Positions 37,359 to 45,808 of a stretch of 57,671 bases of DNA are shown here, in pieces. The translations under genes were made by a program, and so were the position numbers. Below the pieces are notes generated by a model, which saw nothing but the letters and a program-made list of their open reading frames with translations, made no database searches and was not told the origin of the DNA. The DNA comes from Candidatus Poseidonia sp. Lineage in GTDB: Archaea > Thermoplasmatota > Poseidoniia > Poseidoniales > Poseidoniaceae. The stretch is taken from positions 1 to 57,671 of the forward strand of contig JAUREO010000006.1 in assembly GCA_030827365.1 (NCBI GenBank), given 5' to 3'. How positions within the stretch are numbered: position 1 is the stretch's first letter; each line of letters starts with the position of its first letter.

Positions 37359-38777
37359 TCAATATTTTGGTGGCAATCCTTTGAGTACATCATTACCTAT
37401 CCGAATAACATTTCCAACGAATGCATCAATCGATTCCTTCGATACAGCATTGTTTGCAATTACAGCCCGTAGTACAATGAAACCACGAACTTTTGCCCTG
37501 GAGACCATGAATTTCCCTTCATTTTTGAGTCGTTCGCGTATTTCAGCATTGACTGAATCAAGGTCAACATCAGTTCCTGAAGGATGATACCGAAAACAAA
37601 CATTGCTCCACATTCGCGGAGCCATCATTTCCAATTGCTCGTTTTCAGTTACTTTTTGTTCAAGATAATTCGCAAAATCAAGATACTGTTCCACCATTTT
37701 GGCCCAACCGGCATCACCAATTTCACGCCATGCTAGCCACAATTTGAGAACATCATTTCGACGTGCACACTGCAAAGAATAGTGGCCGAGATCATATTCA
37801 TTATCCTCCTCGTAGTAAAGGTAATCTGCATCGGTCGTGTGTGAACAAACCTTCCTTAGTAGTAGCACATCGTTCACAAGAAACATGCTACTCATGAGTG
37901 GAAGTCCCATCATTTTGTGAGCATCCCAACACACACTATCCGACTGCTCGATACCATCGAGCAATTTTCGAGTTGAACTTGAAAATAAAGCCATCCCACC
38001 CCAAGCAGCATCAACATGGCACCAAATGTTATGTGATTTTGCAACACGAACAATGTCGCGTATAGGGTCGAATGAACCTAGAACTGTTGTTCCCGCAGTT
38101 GCAATAACACATAAAGGAACAAATCCTTCTCGTTTTGTAAAGAGAATTTCTTCTTCCAAGTGATTGACATCCATAGAGCCATCCTCAAGACATCGGATTT
38201 TCATGACATTTTGACGCCCAATACCTGTAACATTTGCAGCCATCATGACTGAAAAATGAGCTTCTTCGGAAACAAAAATGACATGCTTTGAACCATCAAA
38301 TCCATTGAGTCCAGAATCCTGTCTCAAATGTTGCCTCGCACATAGTAAACCCATGAGGTTTCCGCTTGAGCCACCACTGGTGAAACTACCAAATCCATGA
38401 GCATAGCCTATGAGTTCGCATGCCCGTTGAAGAATTTCTATTTCAATCAACGATGCAAAAGGAGAAAGTTCCCTCGTGTACATGGAATTATTCGTAACGC
38501 TTGCGACCATGTCCCCAGCCACCCCAGTCAAAGACATCCCACCCCACAAAGGATTCATGAATCCAGGTGCATGCGTTCGAATGCTGTGTTCAAAGAATGT
38601 TGCGAGGTCAGAAAGAGCATTGTGTAGACCCATGCCCTCCAACGGTAATTTTAGGTCTGAAATTTTCTTAAGCGAGGATGGTGGAATTTTTGAGGAAATC
38701 GGCACATCGTCAAATTGACTACCAACATACTGAGAAATTTGTTCAAAGACAGCCTGAAAGAACTCATCAGGTGTCAT
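37359..38777 (-). CDS. PLP-dependent group II amino-acid decarboxylase
   Basis: A PLP decarboxylase of the glutamate / cysteine sulfinate / aromatic amino-acid group. Lys288 (numbered from the 38777 start) lies in WDAHKMMGLPL, preceded by the strand HVDAAWGG that carries the PLP-contacting Asp; LQCARRNDVLKLWLAW resembles the GAD/CSAD branch. The ATG at 38777 is preferred because GGTGGAG stands 5 nt before it; the frame stays open to a TTG at 38897, which would add 40 residues. The substrate is not readable; acidic or sulfinic amino acids are plausible by similarity. It is divergent from the thiamine regulator thiR, so both may share control sites in the 138-bp gap. Confidence 0.92.
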   Translation of the reverse strand: MTPDEFFQAVFEQISQYVGSQFDDVPISSKIPPSSLKKISDLKLPLEGMGLHNALSDLATFFEHSIRTHAPGFMNPLWGGMSLTGVAGDMVASVTNNSMYTRELSPFASLIEIEILQRACELIGYAHGFGSFTSGGSSGNLMGLLCARQHLRQDSGLNGFDGSKHVIFVSEEAHFSVMMAANVTGIGRQNVMKIRCLEDGSMDVNHLEEEILFTKREGFVPLCVIATAGTTVLGSFDPIRDIVRVAKSHNIWCHVDAAWGGMALFSSSTRKLLDGIEQSDSVCWDAHKMMGLPLMSSMFLVNDVLLLRKVCSHTTDADYLYYEEDNEYDLGHYSLQCARRNDVLKLWLAWREIGDAGWAKMVEQYLDFANYLEQKVTENEQLEMMAPRMWSNVCFRYHPSGTDVDLDSVNAEIRERLKNEGKFMVSRAKVRGFIVLRAVIANNAVSKESIDAFVGNVIRIGNDVLKGLPPKY

Positions 38778-38915
38778 GGTCTCCACCCTTTGGCCATCAA
38801 CGATACTCAATGAACCTTTGGTGAACTCAAAGAAGGATTTTTTGACTCGGAGTTCTTTTACCCAAATTGAATAAGGCTTAGTAAAGTTGAATAACAAGGG
38901 TGTTCATCGCAAACT

Positions 38916-39779
38916 ATGTTTGGAGTACGTGGTCGAGAATGGCTTGAGCGATTTTACCAACAATTAGCACTGGAATTACGCAGAAAAGGATGGTCTCAGA
39001 TAGCCATCGCAGATTTTACAGGTTCAACTCAAAGCACAATTTCGAGATTGATGTCTAAATCTGCGATTCCCCTTGAATCCACGGTGGATGAAGATGCGAT
39101 CGATAGTTGGGCAAATGAATTGGCAGAGGCTTTGGAAAATGTCGATGACCCAATGAGAGTTCTTCGGCAGCGAATGATTTTCGAAATTCAATTTGGTGAC
39201 CAGCAAACATTTCGATTTGATAAATCACTTGTAGGAAAAAACATACAAGCTGGTCAAGAAGAGCAAGCCCTACTTCGAAGATTGAGTTGGGCAGTATCGA
39301 AATTCAATGCTGAAAGATTGCTCAAGTATATGCCAACTGTAGGAATGAACCTCGCAGCATGCACGCCCCTTGCATCAAAAATAGAACACATTGCGGCATT
39401 TCCTGGTCGCATAACATTGCTCGAAGGTGAACTCGTACACGCCAACGCCCCGCTCTTTGGAGGTTCGAAACACCTTGCATCAGTCTTACAACAAGCAAGG
39501 AAATTTGATTCGAATGCCCTTGCAATAACAAATATCAAACCACCCATGCTTGAGCGTGTTGTTGATACCACAGAAGTTGAATTTGTGTGCGATGAACTCA
39601 ATTTGACTTTAGCAATGGCTCCTCGAGGTCTTATGGAAACCACCTCAACATCACGAATAGATGTGTTGTTGGACGTTGGAGATTTTGGTTGGGAACCTTC
39701 GCTATTCATTTTGGGTAGCAACCCTCTTGAAGTTGTTGAACGTTGTCACCAAATCATCGATGAGTTTGACACGGAGTGA
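38916..39779 (+). CDS. HTH-ThiN transcriptional regulator (ThiR-like)
   Basis: A 287-residue protein with a helix-turn-helix at about residues 20-48 (RKGWSQIAIADFTGSTQSTI) joined to a C-terminal ThiN domain (about 115-285). The ThiN part shows VGMNLAACTPLA, AAFPGRITLLEG and PLFGGSKHLASVL, all typical of the thiamine-phosphate synthase ThiN fold. In archaea such HTH-ThiN fusions (ThiR) bind thiamine phosphates and repress thiamine genes. The very next genes, 4 nt away, are a complete thiamine ABC transporter, so self- and operon regulation by thiamine status is a strong inference. Whether the ThiN domain keeps synthase activity is unknown. Confidence 0.9.
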   Translation: MFGVRGREWLERFYQQLALELRRKGWSQIAIADFTGSTQSTISRLMSKSAIPLESTVDEDAIDSWANELAEALENVDDPMRVLRQRMIFEIQFGDQQTFRFDKSLVGKNIQAGQEEQALLRRLSWAVSKFNAERLLKYMPTVGMNLAACTPLASKIEHIAAFPGRITLLEGELVHANAPLFGGSKHLASVLQQARKFDSNALAITNIKPPMLERVVDTTEVEFVCDELNLTLAMAPRGLMETTSTSRIDVLLDVGDFGWEPSLFILGSNPLEVVERCHQIIDEFDTE

Positions 39780-39783
39780 GGTT

Positions 39784-40884
39784 ATGAAACAACTCTTTGC
39801 AGTCGTTACGCTTGTATGCGTCGCCCAACTAAGTGGATGCATCGGATCAATGAATGGACCAACAGAAGATTGCACCTTCGCCGAAGATGTCAAAAATTCT
39901 GATACATTGTATATTCTAAGTTATGATATTCTTGCATTTGATGATGAAATGATTCAATCATTTGAGCAAACCTACGGTTACACTGTTGAGTTCATTCTCG
40001 CTGATGATGCTGGTGGAATTCTTAATCAATTGATGCTGACCAAGGGCAAACCACAAGCAGATTTGGCCATTGGACTTGACAACACCTACATGCAAACTGC
40101 GATTGATTTCTGTTTACTCAAACCACACAAAATGGAACCCGAAAACGTCCAAAGTCATCTAAGCACAACATACGATTCGATAGGTGTTCCATTTGATTAC
40201 GGGTTTGTGTGTTTGAATCTTGACGCAACCCAACTCAATGACAATCGCACTGAACCTACGACAATCGATGATTTGACGAAAATCGAATGGTATGGAAAAG
40301 TGTCCATTCCCTCACCACTTACCTCATCACCAGGAAGAGCATTTTTCTTCTCTACTCTCATGAATTATGAGTATGATGTCGAAAGAACCCTCGAATGGTG
40401 GAGATCGATGAAACAAAATGACCTCATTATAACGACCGGTTGGACTGAATCCTATGAAATCCATTACAGTGGAGGATACGGAGTATGGACTGAGGGCCAT
40501 ATTGGAGATGCAGCCATTACAGTTTCGTATTGCCATTCGCCAGGTGTTGAAGCTTTTTTTTCTGAAAATTCAACGTTTTCAACTGCTGTTTTGTATGAAC
40601 ATACACATTTCAAACAAATCGAATATGCTACGATCCCCAATGGTAAAGTAAATTCTGACGCAGCGACAAAATTTATCCAATATCTATTAACCACTGAAAT
40701 CAACCAAAAAATGCCCACCTCAAATTACATGTATTCTGTCCTCAATCATACCGATTTACCCGCTGAATCAGGTTACAAATGGAATAGCCCAACACCTCAA
40801 TCTGAACTTTCTTTTGACCAACAAAAAATCGAACTCACTATTGATGAACTTCTGATGAAGTGGAGTGAAGTAATGTTGAGTTGA
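39784..40884 (+). CDS. thiB: Thiamine-binding lipoprotein of ABC transporter
   Basis: A 366-residue solute-binding protein. The ATG at 39784, 4 nt after the thiR stop, begins a lipoprotein signal with lipobox LSGC (Cys19). Similarity to the E. coli thiamine-binding protein TbpA/ThiB is visible by eye: VPFDYGF, LTSSPGRAFF, TTGWTESYEI, TVSYCHSPGVE and MPTSNYMYSV correspond to conserved blocks around the thiamine pocket. It should bind thiamine or its phosphates outside the cell and hand them to ThiP. A longer in-frame opening upstream runs inside thiR and is not the start. Confidence 0.93.
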   Translation: MKQLFAVVTLVCVAQLSGCIGSMNGPTEDCTFAEDVKNSDTLYILSYDILAFDDEMIQSFEQTYGYTVEFILADDAGGILNQLMLTKGKPQADLAIGLDNTYMQTAIDFCLLKPHKMEPENVQSHLSTTYDSIGVPFDYGFVCLNLDATQLNDNRTEPTTIDDLTKIEWYGKVSIPSPLTSSPGRAFFFSTLMNYEYDVERTLEWWRSMKQNDLIITTGWTESYEIHYSGGYGVWTEGHIGDAAITVSYCHSPGVEAFFSENSTFSTAVLYEHTHFKQIEYATIPNGKVNSDAATKFIQYLLTTEINQKMPTSNYMYSVLNHTDLPAESGYKWNSPTPQSELSFDQQKIELTIDELLMKWSEVMLS

Positions 40885-40889
40885 ATTCG

Positions 40890-42641
40890 ATGGCAACCGT
40901 GCAACATTCAAAGGCACACATCGCCGGACCTTACGTTTTGCTTTCGGCGGTACTTTTCTTCACAAGCCTTCCAATTCTTCTTGCCTTGTCCCAACTTATT
41001 TTGATTTCCGAATTGACATTCATTGAATTCATGCACTATATGTTAGATCATTCACTTTTAATGGCTTCATTGCGATTCACAATTCTTCAAGCATTTGTAT
41101 CGGCAACGATTGCGATGTGTGTTGGCATACCAGTAGCGTGGGTGTTGAGTAGATATTCGTGGAGGTACAAGAGTTTCTTGAAGAGTGTGTTTACATTACC
41201 ATTCATTACGCCTTCCATCGTTGCAGCTGCAGGTTTTCTCGCATTGTCCTCTGACCAAGGCATATTACAATCAATTGGAATACAACTGAACTCCCCCGGA
41301 CATTGGATTGCACGATTCGGTTCATTCATCGGAATCGAAGATTTTGGAATGATTTTTCTCTTGATTCTTTCTCATGCATGGTTCAACATTTCATTGTTCA
41401 TTCGTTATTTAGAACCGAGGATTACAACATTACATCCTGACTGGGAGATGCAATTTCTACTGTTACCCAAAGGAGGCCAACGATATTATCGAATCAGATA
41501 TTTTTGGTTGCCTTTTCTCGGTGGTTCTGTTCTAACAGCATGGTTGTTTTCATTTTTTTTCGCATTTACCTCCTTTGCTATGATTCGTTGGCTTACACCA
41601 TCAAGGTACTCGTTGGAATCATTAACAGGTACCTTTGGACAATTTGCAGGAATTGAAGGATACAGGCTTGATGCGACACGAATGGTTCTCGCTTCAACGC
41701 TTTTGCAATTTTTTGTGTTGTCCTTCGTTTTCCTATTGTTTCATTTTCAACGGAGAAACATGAACCATGCGTACAAGTCTATCTCCGAGCAAGAACTTTT
41801 CAAACAACAAACACCACCACCTAAAATTGCGAAGGCATTGATATGTGCTTTTGCAGGTTTAGTATTGCTTCCTTATGCTTCAATTCTCACCTCTTCTTTT
41901 CGAATTCGTTCAAGCACAACTACACGAGGGTTTGATTGGTCTCTTGATGCGTGGGAGACGGCTATTTTCGGGAATTTTGACAGCATTTCTGTGACAACAG
42001 CATTATCCAATTCACTTCTTTATGCAACTGTGACAATATGTGTCGTTCTTCCATTGACCTTAATGGTGAGTCTTGCACTCCTTGAAATTGAAAAAAGAGG
42101 GCATCGGAAAATGGCAAATTTTTTCCAATTCATGTGTATAGTCCCCGTTTTCATATCTGCAGTCACTTTAGGGATTGGTATATCGATTGGATTGATTTCT
42201 TTTGCTCCATTTTTGATTCAATGGAGATTTTTACCTACCATCCCCCATATTTTCCTGACCTTTCCGTTTGCCTTACGAATTGTACATCCAGCGATGCAAA
42301 GAATTGATCTTCGATTTTTAGAACAAGCAAAACTCTTGGGTTGCTCATTTCTGAAAACCTATTGGTTGGGATTTGGCATTCATCTAAGGAGTGTGTTTAT
42401 CGTCGTTATTTCATTGTCGTTTGCATTTTCGATGGGGGAATTTGGGGCATCATTTCTTGTGGTTCGCTTTGAATCTTGGACCTCACTTTCATTGCTGGTA
42501 GATACCCTATTATCTCGGCCGAAATTTGACCCAATCGCCTATCCACTTTCGATGGTTGTTGCCACAATCCTCATGTTCTTCACATTCATTTGCTTACTTA
42601 TTATCGATAATGTTCAAGGAAAAAGTGGTGAAATTCAATGA
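40890..42641 (+). CDS. thiP: Thiamine ABC transporter permease
   Basis: A double-length permease of about 583 residues with two six-span halves, the layout of ThiP and FbpB. The ATP-subunit contact (EAA-like) loop of the second half is visible as EQAKLLGCSFLKTYWLGF; the first-half copy is degenerate (LLPKGGQRYYRIRYFWLP). I start at the ATG at 40890; a TTG at 40881 overlaps the thiB stop and would add three residues. Its end overlaps thiQ by 4 nt. With thiB before and thiQ after, the assignment to thiamine rather than iron uptake is well supported. Confidence 0.92.
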   Translation: MATVQHSKAHIAGPYVLLSAVLFFTSLPILLALSQLILISELTFIEFMHYMLDHSLLMASLRFTILQAFVSATIAMCVGIPVAWVLSRYSWRYKSFLKSVFTLPFITPSIVAAAGFLALSSDQGILQSIGIQLNSPGHWIARFGSFIGIEDFGMIFLLILSHAWFNISLFIRYLEPRITTLHPDWEMQFLLLPKGGQRYYRIRYFWLPFLGGSVLTAWLFSFFFAFTSFAMIRWLTPSRYSLESLTGTFGQFAGIEGYRLDATRMVLASTLLQFFVLSFVFLLFHFQRRNMNHAYKSISEQELFKQQTPPPKIAKALICAFAGLVLLPYASILTSSFRIRSSTTTRGFDWSLDAWETAIFGNFDSISVTTALSNSLLYATVTICVVLPLTLMVSLALLEIEKRGHRKMANFFQFMCIVPVFISAVTLGIGISIGLISFAPFLIQWRFLPTIPHIFLTFPFALRIVHPAMQRIDLRFLEQAKLLGCSFLKTYWLGFGIHLRSVFIVVISLSFAFSMGEFGASFLVVRFESWTSLSLLVDTLLSRPKFDPIAYPLSMVVATILMFFTFICLLIIDNVQGKSGEIQ

Positions 42642-43285
42642 TTGATACAATACTAAAAATTCAAGATATTAGCATGATTATCGACGAAAAAATCATTTTG
42701 AGTAACTGCAATTTGAAACTGAAGAAAGGTGAAATTCTTGGACTCATTGGGCCATCTGGTTGTGGAAAGACAACACTACTAAAAATTGCATGTGGCTTAA
42801 TTCAACCTACTGAAGGTGAAATTGTTGTTGATGGCAAAATTCAAATTTGGACCAAAAACCCTTTTCCGAACATAACATATTTATTCCAAAGTCCAGTTCT
42901 TTTCCCGCATCTAAATGTCATAGAGAATGTGAGGCTTGGAGTTGATAAAAATTTAGCCAAGAAAGACCAAATCATCACTGCAATGAATTCTCTTGAATTT
43001 ACCAACATTCAACATCTCGCTGAACGAAATGTGAACAATTTGTCCGGTGGTGAAGCCCAAAGGGTGGCGTTTGCAAGGGCTCACGCCCAACAAAATGACC
43101 TCATGTTACTTGATGAACCGTTTGCGTCAGTTGACCAAGAGCAAAAAATGAATTTGGCATTAGAATTTAAACAGTGGATTAGATCTTTGAAAAAATCAGC
43201 CATCTTTGTCACTCATGATGAGCAAGAAGTCTATGCAGTATCAGATCGAATTATGAGATGGAGTGAAATTCAAAAATCTCAATGA
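42638..43285 (+). CDS. thiQ: Thiamine ABC transporter ATP-binding protein
   Basis: A 215-residue ABC ATPase, short as usual for ThiQ. Walker A GPSGCGKT is at 38-45, the signature LSGGE at 135-139, Walker B LMLLDE ends at 160, and the switch His is in FVTHDEQEV. It energises uptake through ThiP. The start ATG overlaps the thiP stop (ATGA), marking tight coupling; it is the last gene of the thiR-thiB-thiP-thiQ operon, followed by a 44-bp gap. Confidence 0.93.
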   Translation: MIDTILKIQDISMIIDEKIILSNCNLKLKKGEILGLIGPSGCGKTTLLKIACGLIQPTEGEIVVDGKIQIWTKNPFPNITYLFQSPVLFPHLNVIENVRLGVDKNLAKKDQIITAMNSLEFTNIQHLAERNVNNLSGGEAQRVAFARAHAQQNDLMLLDEPFASVDQEQKMNLALEFKQWIRSLKKSAIFVTHDEQEVYAVSDRIMRWSEIQKSQ

Positions 43286-43329
43286 GGAGTGCTAAATAGT
43301 AGCAAAACCCAGTATGAATCGGTGGAAAG

Positions 43330-43866
43330 ATGGTAGGTACGCCTCTCGACATGATTCCATATATTCGAGGTATCCAAGTCGTTCTTACTGGATACAGTGG
43401 CTACACGAAAGGAAAACGAAGAGATGCGGATAAATTGATTCGCGAAGAACTTGTACGTGCTTCAAATCGAGCAAGAAGTCATATCCAAAATATCCACGAC
43501 CAAAGTTTCAGAGATGAACAACTTGGGGTGACAACCGCCTGCCGCTCATGTATGCAAGAAATTGATGCATTCATTGAAGATGTGGATAAAGCCGTGACTG
43601 GCATGGACCACGCCTTTCTTTCAGGTCAACGTTCTGCAAGCAATAGCGACCTCAAAAAACTCATCAAACATGATCACGATACAATCGAAATGATTACTAA
43701 GGCAGTCAATATTTCGAACAGCGCAGAAAAAACATTGCAAGAAAGGGATTATGACATGACCAAGCAACTTGCCTTGCAATGCCAGCAAATGATTTCGAGT
43801 TGTCGAGGTTATTTTGGTGAACGCATAACTGTCCTCAATGGATTAAGAACAAAGAAGAAGAAGTGA
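43330..43866 (+). CDS. All-helical soluble protein of unknown function
   Basis: A 178-residue protein predicted by eye to be almost all alpha-helix, with heptad-like charged stretches, four Cys or so, and a Lys-rich end (KKKK). No membrane span or signal is seen. It is followed after 4 nt by the SPFH/zinc-ribbon gene, so the two products probably act together; the cytosolic SPFH partner suggests a membrane-associated assembly. I do not recognise the family and give no function. The start is the first ATG, preceded by GGTGGAAAG (a fair ribosome site). Confidence 0.75.
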   Translation: MVGTPLDMIPYIRGIQVVLTGYSGYTKGKRRDADKLIREELVRASNRARSHIQNIHDQSFRDEQLGVTTACRSCMQEIDAFIEDVDKAVTGMDHAFLSGQRSASNSDLKKLIKHDHDTIEMITKAVNISNSAEKTLQERDYDMTKQLALQCQQMISSCRGYFGERITVLNGLRTKKKK

Positions 43867-43870
43867 GATT

Positions 43871-45100
43871 ATGGCGAAACAATTTGCATGGAGAGATAAC
43901 CCCACAATTATAGCACGATTAATCGATGGAAGGACGATTCAAACTTGGCGAGCCCAAGAAGTGGTTCTCAAACCAAACGAAGCGTGTGCATTCATCGTCG
44001 ATGGAAGAATTGGCGATATTGTGAGCGAAGATATCGTCCGTAATATTGGTGGGGGAATCGGCAGATACATCGGTGAGTTGCTTGGAGCAACAGCGACTGA
44101 CCGCAGAATGCTCTTTGCAATGACAGGTCCATTTGATTTGAGCATTCCATTTGTAACTACGCTCTCTGATGGTCAATCCGCACAAGGCATTGCTCAACTC
44201 CGCGTCCAATTCCGCAAAGATGACATCCCCAAATTACTGAATGTTTTTGCAAATCATGAACCAACACTTGATCGAATGAAACTCGCTGCGATTCTGTCAA
44301 AGGAGGTAAGTCATCGACTCGTCAACCCACTTCTTCAAACTGTATCATCGGTTGAGGAACTTCGTGGCTATAAACTCCAAGAGACATTTGAAATCCGCTC
44401 AGAAATGGAATTACGTCCCTATTTGTCGACCCTTGGCCTTACTTTACTCAAGGCGATGCTCATTACTAATCCAACAGATATGGAAAGAGTGAATTCACTA
44501 CGTGCGAATCTGAAATATGCGACTGAGACTGACGAAGCAAACACCGAGGCCGAAATTCGAAAAATTGAGTTAAGCGAAGCCGCTACCTTGCGAAGAATCG
44601 AATTTGAGGTTAACATCGCAAAAGCAAAAGAAGCAGGAGAAGTTGCTATTGAACTTGAACGAGAACTCAAAGATTTGCGTGCTGAAGAAGCTCGCTGGGA
44701 AGCAGAACTCAAGCGAGATACTGCACAAGCTGAACTTGAAATGAAAAAATCATCTCACAAAACTGAACAAGCGATGGCTTTGTTTGAGCAAGTTCAACAA
44801 AAAAAGCAAGAACGAATGGCTCAACAAATAGATTTTCAAAACCAAAGGATGGATTCTCAAAATGATTTACAGCGTCAAATGATGGAAATGGCAGCACAAA
44901 ATGGCGCCCTCACCCCAGAAGTGATGCAAGAATTCTTGAAACAACAAACCGCTCAAAAAGTTGCAGATACCATGCCTCAAGCACAACAAGTTGCACAGGA
45001 TTCCTCGGTGACCCCGGTTGCCCCTGTTTGTCAATCATGCCAATATACAATTCAACAAGATTGGAAATCTTGTCCATTTTGCGGCACTTCCCTTTCTTAA
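43871..45100 (+). CDS. SPFH/band-7-like protein with coiled coil and C-terminal zinc ribbon
   Basis: A 409-residue protein. Residues 1-200 look like the SPFH (band 7) domain of the YdjI/virion-core-like type: a KPNEACAFIVDGRIGDI strand pair is characteristic. A long charged coiled coil (about 220-340, rich in E/K/R/A) follows, then a Gln-rich linker and a zinc ribbon with Cys387, Cys390, Cys401 and Cys404 (CQSC...CPFC). No membrane span is present. Bacterial relatives occur beside PspA-type membrane-stress genes; a role in membrane organisation is inferred from that. It lies 4 nt after the helical gene and 12 nt before the PAP2 gene. Confidence 0.82.
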   Translation: MAKQFAWRDNPTIIARLIDGRTIQTWRAQEVVLKPNEACAFIVDGRIGDIVSEDIVRNIGGGIGRYIGELLGATATDRRMLFAMTGPFDLSIPFVTTLSDGQSAQGIAQLRVQFRKDDIPKLLNVFANHEPTLDRMKLAAILSKEVSHRLVNPLLQTVSSVEELRGYKLQETFEIRSEMELRPYLSTLGLTLLKAMLITNPTDMERVNSLRANLKYATETDEANTEAEIRKIELSEAATLRRIEFEVNIAKAKEAGEVAIELERELKDLRAEEARWEAELKRDTAQAELEMKKSSHKTEQAMALFEQVQQKKQERMAQQIDFQNQRMDSQNDLQRQMMEMAAQNGALTPEVMQEFLKQQTAQKVADTMPQAQQVAQDSSVTPVAPVCQSCQYTIQQDWKSCPFCGTSLS

Positions 45101-45112
45101 GAAGGGAACGAA

Positions 45113-45808
45113 ATGAAGGCCGATGTTGAACTTGAGCCTCACAAGTATAGTTCAATTGGATTTCATTTCATAACATCTGCGACAAGAGTACAACTTTTCT
45201 GTGCCTACCTCGCATGCATTAGCGTTCTCATTGGCCTACCGTATTTGTTCATTAACAATAATATTTCACGAATGTTGGAATCGGGTTTGAATGTCGAAAT
45301 AGCGTTGGATTCTTCAATTCCATTCATTCCATATTCTTTGATACCATACTTTTCTCTTTACCTGTATTATCCGATTTTTGCATATATTCTTACAACAGAT
45401 GACCATAGGTCTCAGGGGTTTGAAATCATCAAATATTTTCTCATGATGACATGGTTCTCATTTTTCTTTTTCATTGCGTTCCCTACCGAAATTCACCTTC
45501 GCCAACAACTGCCAGCAAGTCAATTGGATCAGTTGTATCAAATCATGTATTTCGTTGACAGCCCATACAATGCTTGGCCGTCACTGCATGTTTCCCATAG
45601 TTTATTCATCATTCTTGCAAGTATACATTTGAAATCAACTACATCCGATATTTCACAGCAGACAAAAATATTGCTTATCGCACTTTGGTTGTGTTTAGTC
45701 ATTTCAACTTTAACTACAAAACAACACTATGTGTTCGATGCAGTAAGTGGTGCCCTTGTAGGTTGGGGTGCTTGGAAATTGTATTTACGGAACTCCAAAA
45801 TTGCCTAA
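45113..45808 (+). CDS. PAP2-superfamily membrane phosphatase
   Basis: A 231-residue protein with about six membrane spans. The PAP2 acid-phosphatase motifs are PSLH at 156-159 (NAWPSLHVSHS) and His205/Asp209 (KQHYVFDAVSG); Arg130 in FPTEIHLR stands for the first motif, as in the inositolphosphotransferase-like PAP2_3 branch. The reaction is phosphate removal from, or head-group transfer on, a lipid substrate at the outer membrane face. It ends the run of three plus-strand genes and converges on the thioredoxin-CcdA gene with a 4-nt overlap. The substrate is unknown. Confidence 0.88.
   Translation: MKADVELEPHKYSSIGFHFITSATRVQLFCAYLACISVLIGLPYLFINNNISRMLESGLNVEIALDSSIPFIPYSLIPYFSLYLYYPIFAYILTTDDHRSQGFEIIKYFLMMTWFSFFFFIAFPTEIHLRQQLPASQLDQLYQIMYFVDSPYNAWPSLHVSHSLFIILASIHLKSTTSDISQQTKILLIALWLCLVISTLTTKQHYVFDAVSGALVGWGAWKLYLRNSKIA

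Noticed and set aside
39776-39784. A TPP riboswitch in front of thiB.
   Set aside because: Only 4 nt separate thiR and thiB, and no THI-box pattern is seen upstream of thiR either.
39784-43285. The ABC transporter as an iron (FbpABC-type) system.
   Set aside because: The binding protein matches several conserved blocks of TbpA/ThiB and the operon begins with an HTH-ThiN regulator; no iron-binding Tyr pair is evident.
43286-43329. A possible terminator or small RNA after thiQ.
   Set aside because: The 44-bp gap shows no T-run of note and no stable hairpin.
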